Shown here piece after piece: positions 34,188 to 46,160 of a stretch of 64,000 nucleotides of DNA (its first letter is position 1; every line of letters begins with the position of its first letter). A program made the position numbers and the translations under genes. The notes under the pieces were generated by a model. That model was not told the origin of the DNA and did no database searches. It saw only the letters and a program-made list of their open reading frames with translations. The stretch is from Larix kaempferi (taxonomy: Eukaryota; Streptophyta; Pinopsida; Pinales; Pinaceae). The stretch spans positions 8,626,501 to 8,690,500 of the forward strand of contig BSBM01000592.1 in assembly GCA_027924585.1 (NCBI GenBank), written 5' to 3'.

Positions 34188-34645
34188 GATAACACTGTTA
34201 CAATACCACCCACCATATGCCCATTGGTATGACTCCCTTCAGAGCTTTGTACGGGTATGATGCCTTAACTTTTGCAGATCTGATATTTGGTGACAGTAGG
34301 GCTCCCAAGGCCAAAGAGTGGATTCAAGAGAGTCGGGATATTCTCAAAATACTCAAGGAAATCATACAAGTTGCTCAGAATCGGCAAAAAGTATATGCAG
34401 ATAGACACAGGATTGAGCGCAGTTTTGAGGTAGGAGACCTGGTATATTTACGTCTACAACCTTACCGACAGTCATCTCTTAAGAAGAAAGGAGCAGAGAA
34501 ACTCAAGCCTCGCTTTTATGGTACATACAAGATAATCCGGAAGGTCGGAGAGATAGCATATGAGCTCGAATTACCCCCAGAGAGCAAGATTCACAACGTA
34601 TTTCATGTATCTAACCTTAAAAAGGCAAAGGTCAACAGATTGTGA
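34188..34645 (+). pseudogene. gag-pol: chromovirus B integrase C-terminus
   Basis: After the frameshift the sequence continues as YNTTHHMPIGMTPFRALYGY with a stop upstream, then ESRDILKILKEI and the GPY/F-type module (FEVGDLVYLRLQPYRQ, KLKPRFYGTYKIIRKVGEIA, HNVFHVSNLKK). The frame ends at TGA 34643-34645 within the link to the chromodomain. The GPY module is typical of chromoviral integrases and precedes the chromodomain. Confidence 0.9.
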
Positions 34646-34878
34646 CATCATCCGAGCTGCGCCCCCTTGATGACGAGGGGCAATTGATTTTGATTCCAGA
34701 ACGAATCCTAGAGGTTCGAGAGCGAAAACTAAGGAACAGGATCATTAGAGAATACTTGGATCAATAAAGAGAACTGCCTATAGAAGAGGCCACTTGGGAA
34801 GGAGAACAGGTATTACTTGGGAAGGAGAACAGGTATTACAGCACCTAGCATTACAGTTGCTTGAGGACAAGCAATTTC
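34646..34878 (+). pseudogene. gag-pol: chromovirus B chromodomain
   Basis: Following the stop the reading gives ILIPERILEVRERKLRNRII, then REYLDQ, a stop, RELPIEEATWEGEQVL, and finally HLALQLLEDKQF. This is the chromodomain pattern of plant chromoviruses, in which the stop replaces the Trp of the usual WKGLP box. A 23-bp tandem duplication (34792-34814 and 34815-34837) adds a frameshift inside it. In living elements this domain helps target integration to heterochromatin. Confidence 0.85.
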
Positions 34879-34891
34879 GAGCGGGGAGGAC
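34879..34891 (+). other. polypurine tract of chromovirus B
   Basis: GAGCGGGGAGGAC directly precedes the 3' LTR start TGTAATG, the expected plus-strand primer. Confidence 0.8.
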
Positions 34892-36150
34892 TGTAATGTC
34901 CTCTTTTGCTTAAGCTCAAAGGACCGTCCCGCTAACCTATCTGATTCCCATAGGTTCGAGCGGGCACTGACATTCAGGGAATTAATTGAGGATTGATACC
35001 ATATGCACCCTAAGAAGATCTTTAGCATGGTTATTATATCATTAATAGGTAAATAGGGGCCACAGGAACTAAAGGCCACCTGCATGCATAACATCCGAGC
35101 TATTTTTCATGTTGCATGCACTAATACTTCTTCATTGGGTCTCCAAACACTCTGGAAGCACTGCATACAAGTCATCTGGAAATTAGAAGATAAAGCGACC
35201 TAATTAGGTCAAAAGTTAGGTCTGGCAAGTGAATGTTATAAAAGAAAGGTAAAGCAAGTAAGAAAGAGTTGCTTATATGATTATTGATTTGTGACTTCGA
35301 ATTGGAGAGCTCAGTGAGCTAATTTGGGGTTGAGTGCACACACTCAACTAACTAGTGTATTTCGACAGCGAAATATATCATCCCTAGTCGATATCAGGTT
35401 GGATCATCTAGATTCAGCATTGCTTCATCATCAGATACTATTCTTCAGTTACTGCAGGATCCGAGCTATTTACTGGATTGAGGGATTCGCCCTCCTTGCA
35501 TGAGCGAATTGCTCAAGGACACATCTATTCGCATCACAGGCTACGGGGGTCCATTCTCTTGCATGCTGGCTCCATTCTTCTGAGAGCAACAGTATTACCC
35601 TTCCCCTGGAAGAAGGGCTTCTCAGCTTGACTCCCAAGATAATTATCAGCACATCACTCCTCAGGAAGACATCTTCTCTGTTTGGGCAACTTTCTCAAGG
35701 AGGAGATTCACGTTTTAGGCATATGAGCAATCATTCAATCTGCATGCTACTTCTATTGTGATCAGAGGGGGATTATAACCCCATCACACCCTTTATGGAT
35801 CTACTTCTGCTGAGTATTGGCTCCACACGAGCATATCAAGGTTTGAGAGGGCGCATTATTCCCAAGGGCGCATTATTTGAGGGGAGACAGTAGATATCTC
35901 ACTCATCCACCAGCACAATTCTTGCATGTTGGTCTTATACTGACACACATCTGCCGATCTATCTGATGGTACATACATGCATAACTTTCCTTCCTATTTT
36001 ATAGCATTTTGATTATATGGGTATTAGATCTGCATGCATGCTTAGATTAGTGCATACTTCATACTCCTTTCTTGTACTAAGGCATAAGACTGCTAGCAAA
36101 CAAACAAAATATCATAAAAAAAGAAAAAAATATCAGTTTGGGATATTAGA
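34892..36150 (+). repeat. 3' LTR of chromovirus B
   Basis: 1259 bp. The last bases read ATATTAGA where the 5' LTR has ATATTACA, so the terminal CA has mutated. The CACAA duplication follows directly, so the end is certain. Confidence 0.93.
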
Positions 36151-36155
36151 CACAA

Positions 36156-36815
36156 GAGGCCCACTGAATAGTACTATCTCTTCTGCCTTTCTCCAAAAAG
36201 ATTTCTCAAAAACATTGTCAACAATGTCTTTACCTTCAGCTTTTTGGTCAACCATAGGTTGCAAAGTAAGAAAGATCATTGCAAATCTTGTAATGTTGTA
36301 TAAATCTTCTGGATTTTCACTGTGTGATGGTTTAGAAATGATCGATGTGTTTCGAGTGGGCACTCCAATCATCTTCAGGACCCATCTGGAGCCATTGCAA
36401 CAGCTTCATATGGATCATGAAGATGAGTGGAGTGTGCACTCGAAACGCATTAATGGCTTCATATGGATCCTGAAGATGAGTGGAGTGTCCCCTCGAAATG
36501 CGTCGATCGTTTCCAAACCATCACAGTGAAAATAAAAAAGATTTACACAATGTTGAAGCACTGTGAAAGCATTCACACACAAATCTTGTAATGGCTGACC
36601 AAACAAGGTTCAAAACCCATGTATGATTGTAGATGTATTTGGTTATGGATTTTCCTTGTTCCACACACCTCTTCACCCACTCAATTTTCCCAATGTCTTC
36701 AAGCATGAGGTCCAAACAATGGGCTGCACATGGAGCCCACCCAATGGTGAGGTGTTTTTCTTCTAACAACTTTCTTGTTGCAACATAGTTGGAGGTGTTA
36801 TGCCACATTCTGCAG
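36156..36815 (-). pseudogene. hAT transposase relic, central part
   Basis: From 36815 the minus strand reads NTSNYVATRKLLEEKHLTIG, WAPCAAHCLDLMLEDIGKIE and WVKRCVEQGKSITKYIYNHT. The TPCAAHCxDLMLEDIGK block is a signature of plant hAT transposases with the DUF659-type region. After an inserted foldback segment (36282-36593), it resumes as ITRFAMIFLTLQPMVDQK and FWRKAEEIVLFSGPLV, which joins across element B to the C-terminal part at 24187. The sequence above 36815 no longer matches, so the N-terminal region, including any BED finger, is missing. Confidence 0.8.
36282..36593. repeat. foldback insertion in the hAT relic
   Basis: A 14-bp direct repeat CAAATCTTGTAATG occurs at 36282-36295 and 36580-36593. 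Inside it, about 36296-36385 is inverted relative to about 36464-36560, for example CACTGTGTGATGGTTTAG against CCAAACCATCACAGTG. A shorter direct duplication of CTTCATATGGATC-type sequence fills the middle. This fits a small foldback or MITE insertion that interrupts the transposase reading between ITRF and the next block. Family not identified. Confidence 0.55.
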
Positions 36816-37619
36816 GCATACTATTTTCAGGCCTATCTATGCTTTTGAGCATTTTGCATTCTAGAGTATTGAGGCCCATATTTGTTGCTCTTGGGTCCCC
36901 CTCTCATGAGATGATATGATGTGATGATTAGATATATTCTATGTTTATACTGCTATTCCATACCATGATGATTTATGATGATGATGATGATGTACTATAT
37001 GTTGATATTGCCACCATATGATGTATTGGTTATCTGATGAGTATAGTTAGTGGTATCACACTTTCAAGTTGACAAGGGTAGTAGATTCTTGATTTACTTA
37101 TATACCATTGAACCTATATGATGCTTAGTATTTGAAAGGACTTTTACCCCCTTCTTTGGACCCACCTTATGGTCATCAATCCATCATCCATTACAGTTCA
37201 TACTTTGGTCTACATCCTTTGGTGAAAGATTGATGAATTGAACTCTTGACGTCCCTTTAGTGACCTATTCACCATGAAGGCCTCCCAGTTATCCTTTGTG
37301 TCTCGAGCATGTTTGTGTTGCAACGATCTTGTGACGGTTCAGGATGCTTCCTTAAATACTAATACAAAATAAGTACTTATAATATCACTAAATACTACCT
37401 CCTTTTAAAAAATATAAATATATTTAATTGATACATCCCAAAATAATTAGAACATTTAAATACTAAATACTAATCAATAACCAGGTGAAAAAAATACTAA
37501 TCAATAAAAAGAAAAATTAGAAACATTTTATATCATTAACTATTTTAAGAAAAAATAATAATAACCGATTATTCAAATATATTAAAAAACAACTAACTTA
37601 TCTTATATAATCAGTAACA
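36816..37619. other. interval between hAT relic K and element J
   Basis: The left part (to about 37360) includes a GAT-rich simple repeat (about 36967-36991) and has faint similarity in order to G units (ends in TTTGTGTCTCGAGC), perhaps a very old relative. From 37360 the DNA is over 75 percent AT by eye with no gene. A CTACCTCC word at about 37402 recalls Stowaway ends but has no partner. Confidence 0.35.
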
Positions 37620-37691
37620 CTTAATATCAATGTTGCACGACTCGGACTCGGAAAAGACTTGGCTGGCATATGACTCGTAGACTCGGGAAAG

Positions 37692-37817
37692 TGCAAGAGA
37701 AAAACTAGGACACGAGATCCATATTGAATAAAATATATATTATTGAATTGATAAGATGCTTAACGCTTTACAAGAGCTCGCCTTTTACAAGGTTTGAGCA
37801 TTCTTAAGAAGGGTTAC
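37692..37817 (-). repeat. 3' LTR of chromovirus D, first piece
   Basis: This 126-bp piece and 42360-42425 together make the 192-bp LTR; unit G3 with its GTTAC duplication sits between them. The first bases read TGCAAGAG against TGCAACAG in the other LTR. Confidence 0.95.
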
Positions 37818-40408
37818 TGTTATCACATATATAGTAGCCAGGCTACCATACATTATTTTTCTGATTCCAGTACACTATTCGGCCAATTCCCTTACATTTG
37901 AGATGCTGAGATGAGCATCTATATTGGATCACTATCAGATTGTGGACAGCAGTATATATTCCCCATGCCATGACTGAGTCTCAGGACACTCAGAGAGATG
38001 ACCAATGTAGCCATTATACCATTGATACAGAGCAGTCAGTAGTGCCCAGAGTTTACAGCAGCAGTTTCAGAGGACAGATGATGGTACAGGTTGATGAGCA
38101 TTCAAGTATATGACTCAGCAGGTATATCATTGTGTTATCGTTATATTGCTTTTATACTTATTCTTATAGCATGTCTTAGCACTTAGTGTCATGATCTGGC
38201 GATCATATAGATATGTGGACCTGGTTGAGCTTATTATATATATTGTCCCTACTAAGACTTAGAAGTTCACTAGTCATACTCATTGGTTTTACCCTCCTTA
38301 GGGAGAATAGAGGTGATCATTCCACCATACCTTGGCTTGCTAGTGTTGACTCCATTATTCATTGTCTTCATCCATCCATTGCCTACCTTTTAGTTTATCA
38401 CCCTGACTTACTACTTGACTAGTGGCATGTAGGACTTTTCCCCACTGTAGCCTCTGTATTGGATGAGCTTCCCTGTTTATTGTGTCTCGGCTCTAAGTTG
38501 GTGACAAAACTTACCTATGGTGAGTTGGAGTTCCTTGGAATTCCCCCTAGTCACTAAATTTGTGTTGGCTAAAACTAAAACTTTTAGTGCTGCCATGAAT
38601 ACAAAATCTGGAAAACGAAATGCTATATCTTGTATGAAAAGCCCATTCATGCAATGTGTTTCTAAACACACATGAATGAAAGGCATGCCAAATGAAAATG
38701 GCCATGAAAATAAAATGTTATATCTTTTGGAAATGTAAATACCTAAGTAAACAAGTTGTTCGTGACACACCTATAAGTGCTCAGGTAAACAAGTGCCTTA
38801 AAAACACACCTGCAACAAAAAGCCTAAAATAAATGAAAATCTATGCAATGTGTTTATAAACACACATAGACCAAGGCTATGGAAACTTCAGGCCCAAAAA
38901 GCAATGGAACTTAAATGCTATATCAAAACAATTGCTGGCCTTATTTGTATTATGGATTGTGCGCATCTGTTAAAGGTGAATAAACCCTCTTTGAACAACT
39001 CATCCATTTGTGAGACATCGCCATTCCTTGTGTTGTTGCTCATTCAGTATATACTATGGTGTGTATTCCCTTTCCCTTTGCCAAAGTGTCACAAAGTTAA
39101 GTCAGTCAAGTCATCCCTTGGCCTAGCCAGGTATTTTAGCCTTCACCCTTCACTAGCAAATTGATCACAGCTATGAAGTGAGTATGATCTTGAAAGTCTA
39201 GTCTGAGTAATAATAATAATTAATGACATTATATATTTGGATTTAGATCGCCAGTAATGATTACTTTGTGTTATAATTGTTATTTGAATGAGTTGTAGAG
39301 CATGCATTAACCTTTGACACTTTGCAGTAGCTTCTGATGATGGTCTGAGTTATATTTGGTCATGTTGACCTGGTTAGACCTAGTTTGACCAAGGTCAACC
39401 ATAGGACATGAGATGGTTGGACCTTTCGAGGATATGGATAGATGATATATGGTCTATGTACACATACATGATGATTCTATGCAGCATCTACAGGGTTATG
39501 ATGATGATTCATGGTTTACAACAGTATTTGATCATTTACAGATTATTATTATTTGCCTTGTTCTGGTATATTGGATATATATATTGATCAGGCAGAGACT
39601 CATATGGTGTATGAGTACACATCTTGGATGGATTTGGACCTTCTGAGTCCAATGAGACAATTTGTTTTCAGTTTCGGGCACTTACAGTGATGATTGAGCC
39701 TCAGTAGGCTATCCCAGTGCAGTTTTGGTCTGTCGGAGGCCTTGTCAGAGTAGATGTGATTTTTATCCGGTTGACCTAGGGCGCTGTGCTTGGAGGGGGT
39801 GGTCCAGCCACTTGTTTTTACCATATTACCCCGTCCCGAACACACTGGTGCCCTCACCTTGACAGCGCAGGCACTCCAGGAGGCACTTTGGGGCAGTTTC
39901 ACGCTTCCCGAGGCATTTCAGGATTGGTAGAAATGGCTATTGAGGAAATCGATTTGGGCTACTGAGGCAATGTTATGGCATGGGATGATCAATGATGATG
40001 GATCGATGTCTTCCACACCTCCTCCAGTAGTTTCAGCTTCATTGGGGCCCGCATCCATCACTTATGGCATTTTCTGATGATTTTTGAGGTCTTTTGAGGC
40101 CTACAATTTGACCATAGAGGCACGATTTGGTATATTGATGACTATTTTATTATTATTGTGCTATGGGGATTGACCAAGGGTGTCTAAAATTACCCCTTGG
40201 ACCCACCATAAGCTTCTTATTATATTTTGTCATCATGATTTGGTGGTATTCCCCTCTTCTAGAGCGATTTTGTCCACTCATATTATATTTTATTAGTGAT
40301 TCATGTATTTTATTGTTGAGCTCATCTCAACCATTGATTAGACATTTGTATCTTTTAATCTTAGCCACTCATTCAAAAAGTGGTTAGGATTTTGATGCCT
40401 CTCCTTCC

Positions 40409-40416
40409 TATTTAAA
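40409..40416 (+). promoter_or_regulatory. TATA-like box of unit G3
   Basis: TATTTAAA with the conserved CTCATTGTAA just downstream, as in G1 and G2. Confidence 0.5.
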
Positions 40417-40795
40417 GGAGAGAGCTTCTCATTGTAAGGGGACTTGTGGCTCTGGATTATTGGAATAGAAAATTATTATTGCATCTATCTCCAGTGTTGT
40501 GGTGAATGTTTTTGGTGTTCGTTCGTTGGTTCTTCCTTTGCACTGAGTTATTGGAGATCTTGTTTGCCATATCTTTTGTACCACGTTTTTTGCATCTACA
40601 GGTGGAGGCCGATTTGCTTTGAGGAGGAAGTATTGGTAGGGGAAGACTCTCCCTACTTCTTCTTTGGATCTCTTCGTTGGTAACAGGGAGTATTACTGTT
40701 CCAGGACCTTCTATTCTACGTTATCATTGCATTTTACTTGTATTTCTTCCATACTTGACCTCTCTGATTGAAATCGATTTTCCTTGGATTGACAG

Positions 40796-40913
40796 GTGGA
40801 GGAGGGCACACTTGTGGGCTAGGGCATCAATTTGGCAAGCAAAATCAACAATCTCTCATTTGATCTCTGCGAGAATCTTCCTCAACATCAAAGCATCTCT
40901 CTTCATCACCCAG
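40796..40913 (+). other. exon-like block of G3
   Basis: 118 bp between a TTGACAG acceptor and a CACCCAG/GTATG donor, at the same relative place as in G1 and G2. It starts GTGGAGGAGGGCACACTTG, matching GAAAAGAGGGGTGCACTTG of G1. Confidence 0.5.
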
Positions 40914-42359
40914 GTATGATCTCAAGGTAAGTTCTATCTCCATGATCTATCCACTTGTCTAAAATATTTAAAACCCTAATCAATCAAAACCCCATTTTTA
41001 CACTTTTTCAGATCTACTTAGATCTAGTGGCTTCTTGGGTAAGATTTTGAAAACCCACCTCTATAGTATTCACGGCATCCCGGATCTATAGTTTGGTGAG
41101 GATTGGCTTCCATTTGACCCTCTTCCCAAGGCATTTAGCCTCTCCAAGCAAGGGCGCACTTCCTAGTTTGGTGAGCTGACCTAGATATAGTATGTGGGTA
41201 GGTGAGATCCCGCTTGATTCATGATCTACACATCCAATAACCTACCTCTAGATTGTCACTTTTTTTATTTCTACCTTGTGGGCCCTATTCCACATTTTAA
41301 GGGATTTAATCCCCATTTTGGACCACTTGGTATCTTCAAACTCGGATCTAGTAAGATCTAGCCATCGGATTGCCTTGAAATTGTAGATCCACACTCCTAC
41401 TTGACTAACCTTCCTGGATCTAAAGTTTGGTTGCCATCGGACTTGTCTTGACCCACTTAACCCACATTTTAGCCTCCTTGGGTAAAGTCGCACTACCTTG
41501 GAGAAGGGAGTTGTCCCACTTCTAGGACGTGGGAACTTGAGATTTCAGTGGATTTGGAACGGGAATAATTCAAAACCTAGGTCTAGTAGGTCACTTTGTC
41601 AAATCTTGCCTTGGGGATAGCATTCCTTGTTTTAAGGGATTGTGGTCCACTTAGGTCAAACCTAGATCTAGACCTAATAATCCATCAAGACTTTAATTGC
41701 CCACTTGTCTCATGCAATAGGAGTTCTTAACCACAAGTTAACTTTACTTTGACTCCATTATCCCAATTCCCAAGGCACTGGTCTCTCTCCAAGTAAATTC
41801 GACTTTCCTAGATTGTTGGATTAACTTGTGGTTTGACCCTTGTGTGGTAAACTAAACCCTTTGATGCCATCATACTGCATGATCAAGCTTGTCACTTGTA
41901 CTAGTTAGCCCCAATTCAACCCCTAAACTACCCTGCATTGGACACGGTTCCCAAGGCAGTGGATTTTCTCACATTAAACTAGTACTTTAATCCTGGATCC
42001 TATTTCACAAATCATAAGTCACTCTCACATCAATAATGAACCAAAGCTATACTCATTGAACCCCTCACTTGTCTTGTGACTTCATCCTAAGGTCTAGGAT
42101 AAACCATACACTTTAATTCACTTAGAAATAACTTGATTTGGTGTCTTGGTTTTGATCTCTCCTGTCGGGAGTAGATTGGGTCTCCCCCTTTGTTGTCTGG
42201 GCTAGATAACATAAAGCGAAGGTTGCCTCGACTGGCGTGACAACCATCTATTGGAGGTCGAGGTGATCGTGGTTGCACCTTTTGAGTTGCCCTTCCCTAT
42301 TGCCATCCATGAGTGGATACATCCATAGGGGTAACTACAGTTTAGGTGACAACAGTTAC

Positions 42360-42425
42360 GTCCGTTCAATTAAACTAATTAATAATTCACTGATTAATTT
42401 AATACAATATTTAATATTCATAGCA
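42360..42425 (-). repeat. 3' LTR of chromovirus D, second piece
   Basis: 66 bp ending TTCATAGCA on the plus strand. Just beyond (42426-42440) the minus strand has AAAAGGGAGTGGCAA, the polypurine tract of D. Confidence 0.93.
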
Positions 42426-42440
42426 TTGCCACTCCCTTTT
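42426..42440 (-). other. polypurine tract of chromovirus D
   Basis: On the minus strand AAAAGGGAGTGGCAA leads directly into the LTR start TGCTATG. Confidence 0.8.
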
Positions 42441-42454
42441 AAAGAGCTTTGTCC

Positions 42455-43905
42455 TCAAAGCAATGGTAATGAGGGATGTAATTGTCGAAATTGTTCTGAT
42501 TCCCATGTTGCATCTTCTTCGGGAATATTTTTCCATTTTATGAGGTATTCTTTAATGACTCGCGTTCTTAATCTCTTCTCTCTAGTAGCAATGATAGATT
42601 ATGGCTTGAATATGATTCTTCCTTCTTCATCTAACAAGGGAAGTATTGTTTGTGCCTTCTGGTGTTGACCTATCATCTTTTTCAAACATAAAACATGAAA
42701 AACATTGTGGATGCGACTTGTAGTTGGCAACTCCAACGCATATGCCACTTGACTAATCTTCTTATTGATTTGATATGGGCCATAAAAACGTGGAGCCAAT
42801 TTATTTTTTCCACCTTGTTTAAGTGATAATTGTTTATAGGGTTGTAGTCTTACAAATACCCAATCTCCCACTTCAAATTCTCGTTTTGTTCGGTGTCGAT
42901 CTTCTTGTTGTCTCATTCTATTCCTGGCAGTATTCAAATTCTCTTTAAGTACTTGGACAACCTTTTGGTTTTCTTCTAAATGGTCATTTACTGATGCGAC
43001 CCTTGCTTGGTTGGTAATGAAATCCTTCCATTTTGGGGGTTCATATCCATATAGGGCTTGAAATGGTGTCATTCTTGCAGATGTATGATAAGTAGAATTA
43101 TACCACCATTCCGCAAGATGTAGCCATTGGAACCATTTATTTTGCTTATTAGTTACAAAACAACGGAGGTAGGTTTCTAACCATTTATTGACAACTTCTG
43201 TCTGTCCATCTGTTTGGGGATGATAAGCTGAGCTCATGTTAAGAGACGTTCCAATTTGCTTGCAAAACTCTCTCCAAAAATTCCCTTTAAACTTGGCATC
43301 CCTATCACTTACTATAATCTTCAGAAAACCATGTAATTTGTAGACATTTTTACAAAAAGCTTCGGCTGTTTCTTTTGCTGAATCAGTTTTCTTCACTCCA
43401 ACAAAATGTGCATATTTGGTTAGCCTGTCTAACACAACTAGTATTTTGTCTTTTCCATCTGATATGGGTAGACCTTCAATGAAATCCATTGAAATTTCCT
43501 CCCATTTTTTATTTGGAATATGTAATGGATGGAGTAACCCCGGACTTGAGATATTCTCAGTTTTATTCCGCTGACAAATGTCACAATCTGCAACATACTT
43601 GTGAATGTCGGCATACATACCCTTCCAAAAGAATGATTGCCTTGCATTATAGTAGGTTTTAAAAAATCCTACATGACCAGCGACTGGGCAGTCATGTGAC
43701 TCTTTAAGCGCCTTGGTCTTAAAACTGGAATTGGAACTTAGGTAAATACGTCCTTTGTACCATAAGAGATCATTCTTCCATTCAAACTTCGGATACTGAT
43801 TTATGTTGTTAATTATGGAGCAAACCTCTGAATTCTTGGCATATTCCTTACGAATTTCATCCAAAAATTCTGGGATCACCATGGATACGGCGTAGACTTG
43901 TATCT
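42455..43905 (-). pseudogene. gag-pol: chromovirus D integrase and chromodomain
   Basis: From about 43882 the frame encodes the integrase zinc region (HDCPVAGHVGFFKTY, CDICQRNK), the core with MDFIEGLP, VSDRDAKFKG and DGQTEVVNKWLE (complete triad), and the GPY module (FYGPYQINKKISQVAYALEL). TAA at 42599-42601 then interrupts, and the same frame continues with the chromodomain IIATREKRLRTRVIKEYLIK and WKNIPEEDATWES to the natural TGA at 42455-42457. The stop removes only the chromodomain, so the integrase portion itself looks whole. The chromodomain would bind heterochromatin marks and steer integration. Confidence 0.94.
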
Positions 43906-44481
43906 ATTCATCTTTCCTTGATAAAGCATCAGCTACTACATTGTCCTTCCCCCTTTTATGTAGGATCTCCATATCGAAGGTAGAGATTTTCTCTATCCAC
44001 TTTTGTTGTTCGGTTGTTAATGTCTTCTGCTGTAACAAGTCTTGTAGACTATTACGATCTGTTCGGATTAGGAATTTACTTCCCAAAAGGTATTGTCGCC
44101 ATTTAGTTAATGCATGCATGATGGCAAGCATTTCCTTGTTGTATGTAGACTGTAGGTATTCTCTTTTGTTCAACTTCCTACTTTCAAAAGCGATTGGATG
44201 ACCTTCTTGCATTAGCACAGCTCCTATCCCAAACCTTGAAGCATCACATTCGATTACAAATGGTTTTGCAAAATCAGGTGTTGCCAAAACGGGAGTTGAA
44301 GACATAATTTGTTTCAATGTTTCAAAGTATCTTCTTGCTTCATCATCCCATTGAAAAGAATTTCTTTTTAAGAGATTTGTTAGTGGGGCAGTGACGTGTG
44401 CATAGTTCCTGATGAACCTTCGATAGTAACCTATTAATCCCAAAAATCCTCGCAATTTTGAAACATTCTTTGGTTCGGGTT
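43904..44481 (-). pseudogene. gag-pol: chromovirus D end of RT and RNase H
   Basis: Same frame as the RT. It runs from KNVSK through LRGFLGLIGYYRRFIRNYAH, then RNase H with IECDASRFGIGAVLMQ, YNKEMLAIMHALTKWRQYL and DNVVADALSRKDE. It ends at TAG 43904-43906, where CAG to TAG is the simplest change. The RNase H catalytic acids are present. Confidence 0.92.
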
Positions 44482-46160
44482 ACTTTTTCATCGCCTGGAT
44501 CTTCTTTGGGTCCACCTTAACTCCTTCCTTTGAAATTATATGACCGAGATACTCCACTTCTTGCTTCCCAAATGTGCATTTTGACTTTTTTGCATAGAAC
44601 TGGTTTTCCTTCAGAAGAGATAGAACCTCTTCTAGATGCGTCAAATGTTCTTTCCATGTCTTGCTATATATAAGGATGTCATCAAAGAATACTAACACAA
44701 ATTTCCTTAGGTATGGCTGAAATAGTTCATTCATAGTTTCCTGGAATGTGGCAGGGGCATTAGTTAACCCAAAAGGCATTACTTTGAATTCATAATGTCC
44801 TTCATGAGTTTGGAAAGCAGTCTTTGCGATATCCTCTAATCTGACCCTGATTTGATAGTACCCTGACCTTAAATCGAGTTTCGAAAAATATTTTGCGCCA
44901 TGAAGTTCATCCAGCATGTCATCGATGAAGGGGATTGGAAACTTGTTCTTAATTGTTATTTTGTTTAATCCTCTATAATCTATACATAATCTAAACGATC
45001 CATCCTTCTTCCGTACTAGTACGACTGGAGCTGCATAAGGGCTTCTACTCTTGGTGATAACACCACAATTCAGTAGATCTTGAACCAACCTTTCTATTTC
45101 TGTTTTGTGGTGGTGGGGATACCTATATGGTTTAACCTTGACAGGATTTGACCCCGATTTAATCTCGATTATGTGTTCTATACTCCTTTCTGGTGGTAGC
45201 TGCATGGGTAAGTCTTGAAATATGTGTTCATGTTTCTGGAGTAATTTTTGGATTTCCTTCCTGAACTCATTTGGTTCCTCCTCCTTTCCTTCCAGTTGAT
45301 GACATTGTATTACGTATGTTGATGCCCCTTTTCGAATGAGTTTTTCCATATGCTGAGATGAAACTACTTGTGTGTTTGGTGGATGAAAACTATATAGCTT
45401 AAAATTTTGCCCTTGCCACTTAAACTTGATGAAATGTTTTTGATGATTGGCAGAATATGTTCCCAATGTTTGTAACCATTGGACTCCCAAAACGATGTTT
45501 ACTCCTCCCAACGGTAAGGTGTAGAGTTCTGATTCTAGTTCGAAGTCTTGTATTTGAAGTCTCACCTTGTGGCACTTTCCAACTTTTTCGATCTTCTTGC
45601 CATCTGCAACCATCACCTTCATGTCTGGAACTGGATGTACGAACAACTTGAGTTTTCGTGCCACTCTTATATCAAGAAAGTTGTGAGTGCTTCCAGTGTC
45701 TACTAGCACTGTAACATTCTCATTTTTTATATGCCCTTTTAACTTGAGAGTCTGTGGTTGACTAATGCCTGTCATGGCTGCTAGGGAGATTTTGGGCATA
45801 TTTGCGGTTTCCTCCTCGTCGTTCCCGGCTTCCATATTTGCAGTTTCCTCCTCTTCATCTTTTGGCTCTTCTTCTTCTTCTTCTTCTGATTCACTATTCT
45901 TCTCTGCTTCACAAGTATATAATTTCTTTGAGCTGTCCTCGAGGCGAAACCTATGTTTAGGATTCCATTTGTCTCCACATCATCGACATTTTCCTTCCCT
46001 CATTCGTTGATTCTCGAGGCTCTTCCTATCGTCCCTTCTAGGCGGAGGGATGTATTTGTTTGTATCATCCTCTGGAGTCGACTGGATGTTTCTTTGTGAG
46101 TATGACTTCCCTTTATTTGATTGGAAACTGTCAAATTTGGCCTCGGCTGCTTTTGCATTT
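44480..46160 (-). pseudogene. gag-pol: chromovirus D gag end, protease and reverse transcriptase
   Basis: The gag tail has a short knuckle (CGDKWNPKH) preceded by a TGA in the place of a codon between its Cys residues, and then an acidic Glu-rich run. From 45835 the frame is open for 451 codons: protease active site [13 protein letters not shown] (about 45690-45715), then RT blocks [45 protein letters not shown] and the catalytic [12 protein letters not shown] (about 44665-44700). It stops at TAA 44480-44482 just before the RT connection. All RT motifs are intact. Confidence 0.94.

Larger units (their letters stand above)
24193..36150 (+). mobile_element. chromovirus B (Gypsy), complete but broken
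   Basis: A plus-strand Gypsy element with LTRs 24193-25422 and 34892-36150 and a perfect target duplication CACAA (24188-24192 and 36151-36155). Gene order is gag, protease, RT, RNase H, integrase, then a chromodomain at the C-terminus, which defines chromoviruses. Without the nested unit G2 it is about 7.4 kb. Reading is interrupted by many stops, mostly at former Trp and Gln codons, and by several frameshifts. It inserted into the hAT relic K. Confidence 0.96.
22853..36815 (-). mobile_element. hAT relic K, split by chromovirus B
   Basis: A minus-strand hAT transposase relic: N-terminal parts at 36156-36815 and C-terminal parts at 23240-24187. They are separated only by element B and its CACAA duplication. 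The left end at 22853, CAATGTTATCAGAATCAGAC, looks like a plant hAT terminus. No matching inverted end was found right of 36815, so the other end is lost or lies in sequence I could not recognise. With B removed the relic is about 2 kb. Many stops show it is long dead. Confidence 0.6.
37818..42354 (+). mobile_element. LTR-like unit G3, intact
   Basis: 4537 bp from TGTTATCAC to GTGACAACA, flanked by perfect GTTAC duplications (37813-37817 and 42355-42359), within the LTR of chromovirus D. The empty site is visible for comparison in the other LTR of D near 47940. No coding frame is convincing. The first 2.4 kb are nearly identical with G2; the distal part has diverged strongly. TATTTAAA is at 40409-40416. 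Confidence 0.88.

Noticed and set aside
36017-36529. 170-codon plus-strand frame
   Set aside because: It runs across the end of the 3' LTR of chromovirus B, the target duplication and the antisense of the hAT relic. It is chance.
36830-37360. fourth copy of the G unit
   Set aside because: Only the order of a few words (for example TTTGTGTCTCGAG) resembles the G units; ends and target duplication are absent, so it is left as an unassigned interval.
37402-37440. Stowaway-like end CTACCTCC with AT-rich interior
   Set aside because: No inverted partner and no reliable TA duplication could be found in the neighbouring sequence.
42273-42668. 131-codon plus-strand frame
   Set aside because: It crosses the G3 end, the LTR of D and the antisense of the chromodomain.
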